Part shown: one piece after another, positions 1 through 8,859 of the stretch
How positions within the stretch are numbered: position 1 is the first letter of the stretch
Layout: each line of letters starts with the position of its first letter
Assembly (NCBI GenBank): GCA_963677175.2
Contig: CAXXES010000006.1
Location: 620,001-684,000, forward strand
Direction: 5' to 3'
DNA length: 64,000 nt
Origin: Sunxiuqinia sp963677175
GTDB lineage: Bacteria > Bacteroidota > Bacteroidia > Bacteroidales > Prolixibacteraceae
Translations under genes and position numbers: made by a program
The notes under the pieces: model-generated
What the model was told of the DNA's origin: nothing
Seen by the model: only the letters and a program-made list of their open reading frames with translations
The model's database searches: none

Positions 1-427
1 GCATCTCCAAATACTTTGATGTAAAGCCCAGCTTTTCGTAGAGGTAGCGGGCCGGATTATCGGGCTCCACATGTAGCGCAATGTTTCCTTCGGCCTGGCT
101 GATTGCCTTTTGCATCAGCTACTTGCCAATTCCTTGTCCCCGGCGTTCATTGTGTGCAGCAATATACACCAGAATATTCTCGGGAATGTAATCCTTCATT
201 CCCGTTTGGTTCACCACAACCGCGCCCACAACTTCCTGAGTATCGTAGGCAGCCAAAACAAAGCCTCCAAAGGAAAGATATTCCTTTAAAGAATAACCCA
301 CCGCCTTTTCAATATCATTTTTGGGATCGCCAAAATTCTCAAGATGTTGATACAAGAAATCGATGACCTGTTTCTTTTCATCCAGGCTTGGCTTGTCTTT
401 TTCGGTGAAGGTTTTGATCTCAATCAT
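1..427 (-). pseudogene. GNAT-family N-acetyltransferase, interrupted by an in-frame amber stop
   Basis: The reading frame starts at ATG 427 and runs to a TAG at 119-121, giving 102 residues ending in RGQGIGK. This is the acetyl-CoA-binding motif A of GNAT acetyltransferases. Beyond the TAG the same frame stays open to the window edge and reads LMQKAISQAEGNIALHV, then PARYLYEKLGF, the usual GNAT C-terminal half. The stop therefore sits exactly where most relatives carry a Gln or similar residue, consistent with a single CAG to TAG change. No reading-frame shift is needed. Either the gene is a recent pseudogene, or the stop is a sequencing error or is suppressed. The gene also runs off the window start, so its true end is unseen. 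The substrate cannot be told from the sequence. Confidence 0.8.
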
Positions 428-554
428 TTGATCTTCATTTTTTGAATTCTAGTTAAATCAACGGCTACCGTCGCAAAAAGTTGATTTTTTTTCTGACCAA
501 CAGGTGACCGCCGAAAGTCGCATAAAAATACAAAAAAGAAAACCATCAGCACGT

Positions 555-584
555 AAAAAGGGCCTGCCTTTCCGGCAGGCCCTT
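555..584 (-). terminator. Rho-independent terminator of the Amt operon
   Basis: A 9-bp GC-rich stem GGGCCTGCC/GGCAGGCCC (extended by two A-T pairs) with a 5-nt loop is followed on the minus strand by a run of T. It lies about 35 bp after the amt stop codon, so it should end the barrel-PII-Amt transcript. Confidence 0.85.
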
Positions 585-618
585 GAGAAAGCTACAGACT
601 TAAAGGCTGAAGAAATTA

Positions 619-1851
619 TTAATTGTAGGCACTTTCTCCATGTTCATAAACATCAAGACCTTCTTCTTCAATTCTTCTGGAAACCCGAAGCACATTGGCT
701 TTCTTCAAGATAAAGAATAAAATCAATCCACATCCAAAGGCCCAGGCAAAGAAGGCCAATACTCCGATGGCCTGAATACCGAGCAAGCCGGCTCCATGAC
801 CATAGAATAATCCTTCTGAAGTTGAAAATAATCCAACGGCCAAGGTTCCCAACGCACCGCTAACACCGTGCACCGAGATGGCTCCAACCGGATCATCCAC
901 CTTCAATATTTTATCAATAAATTCAACTGCAAATGGCAATACGAACCCGGCAGTGGCTCCAATCAAAACCGCGCCAACCGGATCAACGGCATCACAACCT
1001 GCCGTAATGGCTACCAAGCCAGCCAAAGCACCGTTCAGAGAAATAGACAGAGCCGGGCGTTTGTAGCGAACCCAAGAAACAAACATGGCAACAACAGCAC
1101 CAGCAGCAGCTGCCAGGTTGGTGGTTACTGCAATATGTCCCAGCGCTACGGCATTGTCGGTTCCGGCAGCAGCCAACTGCGAGCCGGGGTTAAAACCAAA
1201 CCAGCCGAACCACAGGATAAAAACACCTAAAGCTCCCAATGCCAGGTTATGACCCGGAATCGCTTTCGCTGTTCCATCTTTACCATATTTGCCAAGCCGT
1301 GGGCCAATCATTGCCGCTCCGGCTAATCCAATCCAGGCACCTACCGAGTGAACAATGGATGAACCGGCAAAATCGTGGAACCCCATTTCGCTCAGCCAGC
1401 CGCCACCCCAGGTCCAGTGTCCTGAAATCGGGTAAATAAAGACCGTAATCACGACACTAAAAATCAGATAGGCTTTAAACTCGGTCCGTTCAGCCATGGC
1501 TCCCGACACAATGGTTGCAGCGGTAGCCGCAAAAACGGTTTGAAAGAACAGATCAGCATAATCCGAATAATTATCACCAAATCCTTCACTCATAAAAAAG
1601 AAATCAGGTGTTCCAATCACCCCCCCAATCGACTCACCATACATCAGTGTAAATCCGATTACCCAGTATAAGAGCGAACCGATGGCGAAGTCCATCAAGT
1701 TTTTCATCAAAATGTTTGCAGTATTTTTTGAGCGGGTAAACCCAGCCTCAACCATTGCAAAACCTGGCTGCATGAACATCACCATAAATCCTGCAATCAA
1801 TAACCACATATTGTCTATGCCTATTTGTAGGCCTTGTAACGTTTCTTCCAT
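619..1851 (-). CDS. amt: Ammonium transporter (Amt/MEP/Rh family)
   Basis: This 410-residue inner-membrane channel conducts ammonium/ammonia and belongs to the AmtB family. The sequence is almost entirely hydrophobic segments, as expected for the 11 membrane helices. The paired pore histidines are recognisable at His168 (IVHSVGAW) and His328 (ISVHGVSG), and the family signature around FNPGSQ is present near residue 221. Length is typical of the family. It is the last gene of a minus-strand operon: a PII protein gene ends 22 bp upstream and an outer-membrane barrel gene precedes that. PII normally docks on Amt and plugs the pore when nitrogen is sufficient, so the pairing supports nitrogen-controlled uptake. 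A strong terminator follows. Confidence 0.97.
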   Translation of the reverse strand: MEETLQGLQIGIDNMWLLIAGFMVMFMQPGFAMVEAGFTRSKNTANILMKNLMDFAIGSLLYWVIGFTLMYGESIGGVIGTPDFFFMSEGFGDNYSDYADLFFQTVFAATAATIVSGAMAERTEFKAYLIFSVVITVFIYPISGHWTWGGGWLSEMGFHDFAGSSIVHSVGAWIGLAGAAMIGPRLGKYGKDGTAKAIPGHNLALGALGVFILWFGWFGFNPGSQLAAAGTDNAVALGHIAVTTNLAAAAGAVVAMFVSWVRYKRPALSISLNGALAGLVAITAGCDAVDPVGAVLIGATAGFVLPFAVEFIDKILKVDDPVGAISVHGVSGALGTLAVGLFSTSEGLFYGHGAGLLGIQAIGVLAFFAWAFGCGLILFFILKKANVLRVSRRIEEEGLDVYEHGESAYN

Positions 1852-1873
1852 GATCTTTTATATTTTATGGTTA

Positions 1874-2230
1874 TTAATCTTCTTTTCCTTTGATGAATAA
1901 GGAATCATCACCATACTCACCTGTTCGTATGCGGTACGACTCTTCAATATTTGAAATGAATATTTTGCCGTCCCCTATTTCACCGGTTCTACCCGCTTTC
2001 ATAATCGCCAAAACAGTCTTTTCCACATTCTTATCACGAACGATAATGGAAAGAATCGTCCGTTCAATCGTACTGGTATCATACACGACACCGCGGTATG
2101 CGCGTTCTTGTCTTGTTTGGCCAACACCGCGCACATCCCAGAAAGAGAAGAATTCAATACCAGCTTCATGAAGGGCCTCAGTGGCCTCTTCAAATTTGGT
2201 TTTTCTAATAATTGCTTCAATCTTTTTCAT
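1874..2230 (-). CDS. glnB: Nitrogen regulatory protein P-II
   Basis: This 118-residue PII signal protein is expected to bind ATP/ADP and 2-oxoglutarate and to control the neighbouring Amt channel. The N-terminus MKKIEAIIR and the C-terminal signature TGEIGDGKIFI (about residues 82-92) are classic. The T-loop is one residue shorter than in E. coli GlnB, but the uridylylation position is kept as Tyr50 in YRGVVY. The T-loop sequence GVGQTRQERAYRG is otherwise divergent, as is common for GlnK-like proteins encoded next to amt in Bacteroidota. The gene sits 18 bp after the barrel gene and 22 bp before amt, so all three should share one transcript. Whether it is named glnB or glnK is a matter of context; the amt linkage favours a GlnK role. 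Confidence 0.95.
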   Translation of the reverse strand: MKKIEAIIRKTKFEEATEALHEAGIEFFSFWDVRGVGQTRQERAYRGVVYDTSTIERTILSIIVRDKNVEKTVLAIMKAGRTGEIGDGKIFISNIEESYRIRTGEYGDDSLFIKGKED

Positions 2231-2248
2231 CTCGAAATCTTTTTGTTT

Positions 2249-2899
2249 TTATAATGATATGCCGACTACAATATGAAATTGCTCGGAAGATGGATTCAGG
2301 ATAGCCGTTCCTGAAATGGGCAGGGAAAAAGTGTCTGTAATTTTAATTTCTTTTGAAGTGCCTACACTAATGTTACATACATCGAAATCGCCATCCATGC
2401 TATAAGCGCCATCGCCGGCACCCAACGCCAAGTTTACTGATCCAACAGCTAGTCCAGCCTCCAGATAGGTGTCGCTAATGCCATCGCCGGTCATATACGC
2501 TCCTGTGAATGAAAAACTGCCCAGCTCCAATCCAATCATTGGCTCGAAAGAGTGCGAGTCGCCATCAAAATACTCCGATCCTGGTCCCGGAAAATAGTAG
2601 TCTGTCACAGTCAGTGTCAGGGCAGTTCCTTCGCCCAGATCAAAACCGTAACTCGCATACAAGTCTGCCTCTGCAGCTTCATCATCAGTAAAACCATAAG
2701 ACCCCCACGCACCAATGGCAAAACCTCCCGAGCTATATTCGGCCCATGGCTGAATCGCAGGACCTGTACCGAATTTAGTACCACGCCAAACGTAGCTCGA
2801 AACAAAGTCTGCTCCTGTATCCCAGCCCTGAGCTTGAACATTTAAAGCAAAAGTACTTGCCAGTACAAAAACTAAAAGTGAAAGTGTCCTTCTTTTCAT
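2249..2899 (-). CDS. Outer-membrane beta-barrel protein of the Gcw_chp/TorF type, first gene of the Amt operon
   Basis: This 216-residue protein has a signal peptide (MKRRTLSLLVFVLASTFALNVQAQ, cleavage after AQA) and then alternating aromatic and glycine-rich strands ending in a terminal aliphatic residue, as in small outer-membrane barrels. Near the mature N-terminus it carries VSSYVWRG, which matches the S-x-Y-x-x-R-G motif of the poorly characterised Gcw_chp/TorF barrels. It is co-oriented with glnB and amt, with an 18-bp gap to glnB, so it is probably co-expressed under nitrogen limitation. Inference: it could be the outer-membrane pore feeding ammonium or a small nitrogen compound to Amt. 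The family assignment rests on the motif and strand pattern only. Confidence 0.75.
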   Translation of the reverse strand: MKRRTLSLLVFVLASTFALNVQAQGWDTGADFVSSYVWRGTKFGTGPAIQPWAEYSSGGFAIGAWGSYGFTDDEAAEADLYASYGFDLGEGTALTLTVTDYYFPGPGSEYFDGDSHSFEPMIGLELGSFSFTGAYMTGDGISDTYLEAGLAVGSVNLALGAGDGAYSMDGDFDVCNISVGTSKEIKITDTFSLPISGTAILNPSSEQFHIVVGISL

Positions 2900-3300
2900 A
2901 ATTTTTAAAATTTAAGGGTTTAATTAAAACTGTTTACTTAATCTTCTCATCTGTGTGTTTTGGTTTAATGTGTGATCAAAATAAGAAATGCTCTTTTTTA
3001 AAATTGACCCCCATTATTTTGTGATCTCCGGTTCAAAAGTATGTATATTTTAATTTTGTGGGTTAAAAAACAGGGGGTCAAATTTCAATTTAATGGTTAA
3101 TTAACATTGAAACCCCTACAAATAAAGGGGTAATACATTAAGAATTCGTCCTTTTTATAGAAAAATGTCAACCTTGAGGGGGTATACCAAGAAAAACACC
3201 ATTCTTTTGATAGAACGACAGTCCACAAACAAGAAAAATGTCATTTTGATTTTTTCTAGATAGTTTAGTGATATTTTGACTTATTGCATGACATTAAAAG
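2900..3300 (-). promoter_or_regulatory. Control region of the barrel-PII-Amt operon with inverted repeats
   Basis: This AT-rich 400-bp stretch holds no supported gene. It contains a 9-bp inverted repeat, TTGACCCCC at 3004-3012 and GGGGGTCAA at 3073-3081, separated by 60 bp. A minus-strand -7 box TACTTTTG (3034-3041) lies between the arms. Further out are a 10-bp palindrome GTTAATTAAC (3096-3105), an ACCCCT/AGGGGT hairpin (3112-3131), and another G-run at about 3178-3183. The layout looks like operator sites bracketing the promoter of the nitrogen operon. No -33 TTTG box is seen at the right spacing. The regulator is unknown. Confidence 0.45.
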
Positions 3301-3485
3301 AGAATTTAGACATCAGACAGTTCATACAATAATCTTTTGTACAATTCTCCTAAGTATATCCCGATAAAAAAGTAGGACTGGCTGTGAACCTCTCGATCCA
3401 TACGGCTCTTATTATGCAGGCAAATTATCAGGTCAATTGATAAACTAAAACGCCTTCCAGTTCTTCGGTATCTGAAACCGTTGAA

Positions 3486-3600
3486 TTGACCAAAGAACAA
3501 AAAACTATGTTGGAAATGAGCGAACAGGATATCAAAAACGGAAAATTAATTTCTCAAGAGGCAATGGATAAAAGAAATCTGGAACAGCCCTCCTGCCACA
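3486..3600 (+). pseudogene. Possible remnant of a small antitoxin-like gene
   Basis: A short frame from TTG 3486 encodes TKEQKTMLEMSEQDIKNG followed by KLISQEAMDKRNLE. That segment resembles the C-terminal part of small addiction-module or prevent-host-death-like proteins, which often read LEMSxxDIxxGxxIS near their end. The frame then degrades into compositionally random sequence that overlaps the start of valS in another frame. No intact N-terminus and no partner toxin are visible. I treat it as a decayed gene fragment. It could also be a chance ORF. Confidence 0.3.
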
Positions 3601-3638
3601 AACCAATCGAAAACCAACAAGCACTACCGGAATTTTTA

Positions 3639-3646
3639 TATTTTTG
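3639..3646 (+). promoter_or_regulatory. Candidate -7 box upstream of valS
   Basis: TATTTTTG matches the Bacteroidota TAnnTTTG -7 consensus 39 bp ahead of the valS ATG. A matching -33 TTTG box is not evident. Confidence 0.4.
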
Positions 3647-3684
3647 TGCCTTAATTCAGAATTCGTTAAAAATCACACAGCATA

Positions 3685-6312
3685 ATGGAAATTCCGAGCA
3701 AGTACAATCCTGTTGAAGTAGAAGATAAGTGGTATCAATATTGGCTGGATCAAAACTATTTTCATTCCGAGCCCGATGAGCGTGAGCCTTACACCATCGT
3801 CATTCCGCCGCCCAATGTTACCGGTGTACTGCACATGGGGCACATGCTCAACAATACCATCCAGGATATTTTGGTGCGCCGCGCCCGCATGTTAGGCAAA
3901 AACGCTTGCTGGGTGCCAGGCACCGACCATGCCTCTATTGCTACCGAAGCCAAAGTGGTGGCTAAACTGAAAAGCGAAGGCATCGCCAAAAAAGATCTGA
4001 CTCGCAACGAATTCCTGAAGCATGCCTGGGATTGGACCGATAAGCATGGCGGCATTATCCTGGAACAGCTGAAAAAGCTGGGTGCATCGTGCGACTGGGA
4101 ACGCACCTGCTTTACCATGGATGAAGCCCGCTCCGAATCGGTGATCAAGGTCTTTGTCGACCTGTACAAAAAGGGCTTGGTTTATCGAGGTGTACGAATG
4201 GTTAACTGGGATCCGCAAGCTAAAACTGCCGTATCAGACGAGGAAGTTATTTATAAAGAAGAGCAGTCGAAACTTTACTATGTCCGCTACCAAATTGAAG
4301 GAGAAGACGATTTCGTGACGATCGCCACCACTCGTCCGGAAACCATTTTAGGTGATACGGCCGTTTGTGTCAACCCGAATGATGAACGTTTTCAGCACCT
4401 GAAAGGCAAGCGGGTTTTGGTGCCCTTAGTACAGCGCAGTGTCCCCATTATTATGGACGACTATGTAGACATGGAGTTTGGAACGGGCTGCCTGAAAATC
4501 ACGCCTGCACACGACATCAACGACTACGAAATTGGCATGCGCCATAACCTGGAGACCATCGACACCTTTAACGACGATGGCACCCTGAGCGAAAAAGCGC
4601 AGGTGCTGGTTGGCGTTGACCGCTTTGAAGCGCGTAAGCAGATTGTGCCGATGCTGGAAGAAGCCGGCAACCTGGTTAAGGTCGAAGATTATAAAAACAA
4701 GGTGGGCTATTCGGAACGGACGGATGTGGTGATTGAGCCCAAATTATCGGCTCAGTGGTTTCTGGCGATGGAAAAGCTGGGCAAACCGGCCCTGAAAGCC
4801 GTGGAATCGGACAACGTGGAGTTTCATCCCAAGAAATTTAAAAACCTGTACCGCCACTGGATGGGTAATGTCAAAGACTGGTGTATTAGCCGCCAGCTGT
4901 GGTGGGGACATCAAATACCCGTTTACTACCTGACCGATGGTAGCTTTGTGGTAGCCGAAACAGCCGATAAAGCGTTAGAGTTGGCCAAGGAAAAAACAAG
5001 CAATCCTGCGCTGACCATGGCTGACCTTAAACAAGACGAAGATGTGCTCGACACCTGGGCATCGTCGTGGCTATGGCCCATTTCGGTTTTCGACGGCATC
5101 AACGATCCCAACAACAAAGACATTAACTATTATTACCCAACCGACGATTTGGTAACGGCTCCTGAAATCATTTTTTTCTGGGTGGCCCGCATGGTCATTG
5201 CGGGTTACGAATACCGCCAGGATAGACCGTTTAAGAATGTATATTTCACCGGCATTGTGCGCGACAAACTGCATCGAAAAATGAGTAAGTCGCTGGGGAA
5301 TTCACCCGACCCGCTCGACCTGATCACCCAGTATGGTGCGGATGGTGTTCGCGTGGGCATGTTGCTGTGCTCTCCCGCCGGAAACGACTTGCTGTTCGAT
5401 GAAGCGCTGACTGAACAGGGACGGAATTTTACCGCAAAAATCTGGAACTCCTTCCGTCTGATTCAAGGATGGGAAGTGGCCGGATTCCTGAAACAGCCCG
5501 ACCACTCAAGACTGGCCATCGACTGGTTTAACCAAAAGCTGGACGAGCAAATTGCCATCATGAACGACCACTTCGACAAGTTCCGTATTTCGGACACGCT
5601 GATGACGATTTACACCACCATTCGCGATGAATTCTCTTCATGGCTGCTCGAAGTGGTAAAACCGGCTTACCAACAGCCCATCGACAAGAAAACCTACGAA
5701 GAAGTATTGGAAGCGCTTGACAGAGTGTTGCGACTGCTTCACCCGTTTATGCCGTTTATTTCTGAAGAAATCTGGCAACTGTTGCGCGAACGGAAAGACG
5801 GCGACAGCATCATGATCAGCCAATGGCCCGAAGCCGGCGAAGTAGATGCCGCGTTACTGAATGAATTTGAGTCAGTGAAGGAAGCGATTGCCGGAATCCG
5901 TACGGTTCGCAAAAACAACAACCTGCCCATGAAAGACCAGCTGGAGCTGAAGATTCAACCCGGCGACAAAGGGTATCATCAAAAATACGACCCCATTCTC
6001 GTCAAAATGGGCAACTTCTCGGCTATCGAACTGGTGAATGAAGAAGTAAAAGGTGCCGCTTCATACCGCGTGTTTTCATCAAGCTATTTTATTGATTTGG
6101 GCGACTTGATTGATGTGGAAGAAGAGTTGAAAAAACTGGAGGAAGAACTAAAATACACCCAAGGCTTCCTCAATTCAGTCACAAAAAAGCTGAGTAACGA
6201 ACGCTTTGTCAATGGAGCGCCCGAAGCGGTAGTGGCCAAGGAAAAAGCCAAGCAAGCCGACGCCGAAGCCAAAATAAAAGTGCTGCAAGAACAAATTGCC
6301 AATTTGAAATAA
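3685..6312 (+). CDS. valS: Valine--tRNA ligase
   Basis: This 875-residue class I aminoacyl-tRNA synthetase charges tRNA-Val. The HIGH-type motif is HMGH at residues 50-53, inside the family hallmark PPPNVTGVLHMGH. The KMSKS motif is at residues 532-536. The editing (CP1) domain lies between them, followed by the anticodon-binding domain and a C-terminal coiled coil rich in Glu/Lys (from about residue 810) typical of ValS. Length matches the family. The start ATG 3685 agrees with the conserved N-terminus (IPSKYNPVEVEDKWYQ). It is probably monocistronic and converges on recQ through a shared terminator. Confidence 0.98.
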   Translation: MEIPSKYNPVEVEDKWYQYWLDQNYFHSEPDEREPYTIVIPPPNVTGVLHMGHMLNNTIQDILVRRARMLGKNACWVPGTDHASIATEAKVVAKLKSEGIAKKDLTRNEFLKHAWDWTDKHGGIILEQLKKLGASCDWERTCFTMDEARSESVIKVFVDLYKKGLVYRGVRMVNWDPQAKTAVSDEEVIYKEEQSKLYYVRYQIEGEDDFVTIATTRPETILGDTAVCVNPNDERFQHLKGKRVLVPLVQRSVPIIMDDYVDMEFGTGCLKITPAHDINDYEIGMRHNLETIDTFNDDGTLSEKAQVLVGVDRFEARKQIVPMLEEAGNLVKVEDYKNKVGYSERTDVVIEPKLSAQWFLAMEKLGKPALKAVESDNVEFHPKKFKNLYRHWMGNVKDWCISRQLWWGHQIPVYYLTDGSFVVAETADKALELAKEKTSNPALTMADLKQDEDVLDTWASSWLWPISVFDGINDPNNKDINYYYPTDDLVTAPEIIFFWVARMVIAGYEYRQDRPFKNVYFTGIVRDKLHRKMSKSLGNSPDPLDLITQYGADGVRVGMLLCSPAGNDLLFDEALTEQGRNFTAKIWNSFRLIQGWEVAGFLKQPDHSRLAIDWFNQKLDEQIAIMNDHFDKFRISDTLMTIYTTIRDEFSSWLLEVVKPAYQQPIDKKTYEEVLEALDRVLRLLHPFMPFISEEIWQLLRERKDGDSIMISQWPEAGEVDAALLNEFESVKEAIAGIRTVRKNNNLPMKDQLELKIQPGDKGYHQKYDPILVKMGNFSAIELVNEEVKGAASYRVFSSSYFIDLGDLIDVEEELKKLEEELKYTQGFLNSVTKKLSNERFVNGAPEAVVAKEKAKQADAEAKIKVLQEQIANLK

Positions 6313-6392
6313 GCATTGGTGGAAATTTTGATGTTAGACAAATAACCACTCACATCTCGTAGTCTGCCAGTCAGACTGGCTACCGGCACACC

Positions 6393-6427
6393 AAAAGAGG
6401 CTGATTCGTAACGAACCAGCCTCTTTT
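6393..6427. terminator. Bidirectional terminator between valS and recQ
   Basis: An 11-bp perfect stem AAAAGAGGCTG/CAGCCTCTTTT with a 13-nt loop lies between the convergent valS and recQ genes. A and T runs on both sides allow it to act on both strands. A smaller hairpin AGTCTG/CAGACT lies at 6361-6376. Confidence 0.8.
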
Positions 6428-6447
6428 GCAATCTTATGCTTTTGGGG

Positions 6448-8631
6448 TTAATTTCCCATTTCAGACATGAACTTAATCCGCATCAGCCGGATATCGTCTT
6501 CCGAATATTCTTCTTCACCCAACTCGCCAAGAGCTACAGTGACTGAATCATCTTCAGCCTCTCGGAAATAGTCGAACACTTCCTCCTGGTGGTCTTCATC
6601 AATGACCTCATCAATGTAATAGTCAATATTGATTTTGGTTCCCGAATTAACAATCGCTTCCATCTCTGTAATGACGTCCCTTACTTCAATTCCTTTCGAA
6701 TCGGCAATATCATCCAGCGACAATTTCCGGTCGATACTCTGAATAATATACACTTTGAGTTTTGACTTATTGGCAACTGTTTTCACCACCATATCCTGTG
6801 CCCGTTCAATCTCGTTGTCGTCCACATAGGTTTTAATCAGCTTCACAAACTCTTTTCCATACCGCCGCGCTTTGCCTTCGCCCACCCCTTGAATAAATTT
6901 CAGCTCATCCAAGCTGACCGGGTATTGAATGGACATATCAAACAATGACGGATCCTGAAAAATGACAAACGATGGCAGGTTATGCTTTTTGGCTACTGTC
7001 TTTCTCAAATCCTTGAGCATAGCAAACAATTCCGGATCGCCACTCAAACCGCCCGATGGCCCTGTCCCTAATGATTCCGCTTCTCCCTCCAGCTCATAGT
7101 CGTGGTTCCGAACCAACAAAAAGGATTCGGGCTTGGCCATAAACTGACGCCCTTTTTCATTGATTTTTAACAAACCGTAGTTTTCAATATCCTTATTGAT
7201 CAGACCGGCAATCATGCTTTGCCGAAAGACAGCATTCCAAAATCGGTCGCTATGATCATCACCCGAGCCAAAGGATTCGAGCTGATCATGTTTAAATGAT
7301 TTAACTGCCGCAGAAAATTTTCCGGTCAGAATATCCGAAATATGATCTGCTTTGTACTTTTCATTCACTTCAGCAATGGCTTTCAACGCCCGAACCACTT
7401 CATCGCTGGCTTCCACCTGCTCTTTCGGGTTAAGACAGTTATCACAATTGCCGCAGGGTTCTTCCATTTTCTCGCCAAAATAGTTCAGTAACATGATTCT
7501 CCGGCAAATAGCGGTCTCGGCATACGAAGCAGTATCCAGCAACAATTGTCGCCCAATTTCCTGTTCGGCTACTGGTTTACCCTGCATAAATTTTTCAAGC
7601 TTCTGAATATCCTTATACGAATAGAAAGCAATACACTGCCCCTCTCCGCCATCGCGTCCAGCCCGTCCGGTTTCCTGGTAATAACCTTCCAAGCTCTTAG
7701 GAATATCATAGTGCATCACAAAACGCACATCGGGTTTATCAATCCCCATCCCAAAAGCGATGGTTGCGACAATAACATCCACGTCTTCCATCAAAAACTT
7801 GTCTTGGTTTCCCGATCGGGTGGCTGAATCCATGCCGGCATGATAAGCCAGCGCTTTGATTCCGTTCACCTGCAATGCCTCGGCCAGCTCTTCCACTTTC
7901 TTACGACTCAGACAATAAATAATTCCCGATTTTCCTTCATTCTCCTTGATAAAACGAATGATTTGAGTTTCGGGCTTCACCTTTGGCCTGACCACATAAT
8001 ACAAGTTTGGCCGATTAAAAGAAGCTTTAAACACCCGGGCATCAAGCATACCCAAGTTTTTCTGGATGTCGTGCTGCACCTTGGCAGTGGCGGTGGCCGT
8101 CAAGGCCATGATTGGCGCTGGACCAATATCCTGAACAATCGCACGGATGCGACGGTACTCCGGCCTGAAGTCGTGACCCCATTCCGAAATACAATGCGCC
8201 TCATCAATGGCATAAAAAGAGATGTTCACATGCTTCAGAAAGTCAATGTTATCTTGCTTGGTTAATGACTCCGGAGCAACATACAACAATTTTGTCTTGC
8301 CACTCAACACGTCATCTTTCACATTTTGAATTGCCAGCTTGGTCAGCGATGAATTCAAAAAATGGGCAATTCCATCCTCCGTTCCAAAACTACGAATCGA
8401 ATCCACCTGGTTTTTCATCAAAGCAATCAGTGGCGAAACAACAATGGCAGTCCCCTCCATTATTAAAGCCGGCAGCTGATAACATAATGACTTCCCTCCC
8501 CCCGTAGGCATCAGCACGAAGGAATCGTAGCCGTCAAGTACACTTTTGATGACCTCTTCCTGCTGGCCTTTAAACCGATCAAACCCAAAATACTTCTGGA
8601 GTTGATCGGCTAATGATAGCTCATTCTTCAT
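6448..8631 (-). CDS. recQ: ATP-dependent DNA helicase RecQ
   Basis: This 727-residue superfamily 2 helicase unwinds DNA 3' to 5' in recombination and repair. Walker A is TGGGKS at residues 43-48, the DEAH box is at 143-146, and motif VI is QETGRAGRDG at 319-328. The RecQ-C-terminal zinc site is intact: Cys376, Cys393, Cys396 and Cys399. A winged-helix region follows, then one HRDC domain at roughly residues 525-605. A further C-terminal tail of about 120 residues, acidic at its end, is common in Bacteroidota RecQ1-type proteins. The gene is monocistronic on the minus strand and faces valS. Confidence 0.97.
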   Translation of the reverse strand: MKNELSLADQLQKYFGFDRFKGQQEEVIKSVLDGYDSFVLMPTGGGKSLCYQLPALIMEGTAIVVSPLIALMKNQVDSIRSFGTEDGIAHFLNSSLTKLAIQNVKDDVLSGKTKLLYVAPESLTKQDNIDFLKHVNISFYAIDEAHCISEWGHDFRPEYRRIRAIVQDIGPAPIMALTATATAKVQHDIQKNLGMLDARVFKASFNRPNLYYVVRPKVKPETQIIRFIKENEGKSGIIYCLSRKKVEELAEALQVNGIKALAYHAGMDSATRSGNQDKFLMEDVDVIVATIAFGMGIDKPDVRFVMHYDIPKSLEGYYQETGRAGRDGGEGQCIAFYSYKDIQKLEKFMQGKPVAEQEIGRQLLLDTASYAETAICRRIMLLNYFGEKMEEPCGNCDNCLNPKEQVEASDEVVRALKAIAEVNEKYKADHISDILTGKFSAAVKSFKHDQLESFGSGDDHSDRFWNAVFRQSMIAGLINKDIENYGLLKINEKGRQFMAKPESFLLVRNHDYELEGEAESLGTGPSGGLSGDPELFAMLKDLRKTVAKKHNLPSFVIFQDPSLFDMSIQYPVSLDELKFIQGVGEGKARRYGKEFVKLIKTYVDDNEIERAQDMVVKTVANKSKLKVYIIQSIDRKLSLDDIADSKGIEVRDVITEMEAIVNSGTKINIDYYIDEVIDEDHQEEVFDYFREAEDDSVTVALGELGEEEYSEDDIRLMRIKFMSEMGN

Positions 8632-8798
8632 AAAAGCCTGAATTTGTTGTCGTTAAAATTTTTTCTTTTCACAATCGCAGAATCTAAGATAGATAAAATC
8701 TAATTGAAATCGCAAGCTTTTTATTAAAGTATCAACTTTGTCCCTTTCCTTTAATAAAAATTAAGACCTCACACAAAAGCTTAATCGGTAATATAAAC

Positions 8799-8806
8799 TA
8801 TATTTG
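8799..8806 (+). promoter_or_regulatory. Candidate -7 box upstream of tatC
   Basis: TATATTTG fits the TAnnTTTG consensus. It immediately precedes the GTG at 8809, which argues that translation starts at the later ATG 8860 rather than at that GTG. Confidence 0.45.
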
Positions 8807-8859
8807 TCGTGATTTTTGAAAAACTAATTTTATTTTTTTTTCTGAACCAAATTGCCAAT

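Noticed and set aside
2900..3300. Riboswitch or sigma-54 promoter upstream of the nitrogen operon
   Set aside because: No riboswitch fold and no -24/-12 GG-N10-GC pattern found at the expected position.
3306..3500. Minus-strand ORF of 64 residues between the nitrogen control region and valS
   Set aside because: No domain, no plausible start context and a biased residue mix; likely chance.
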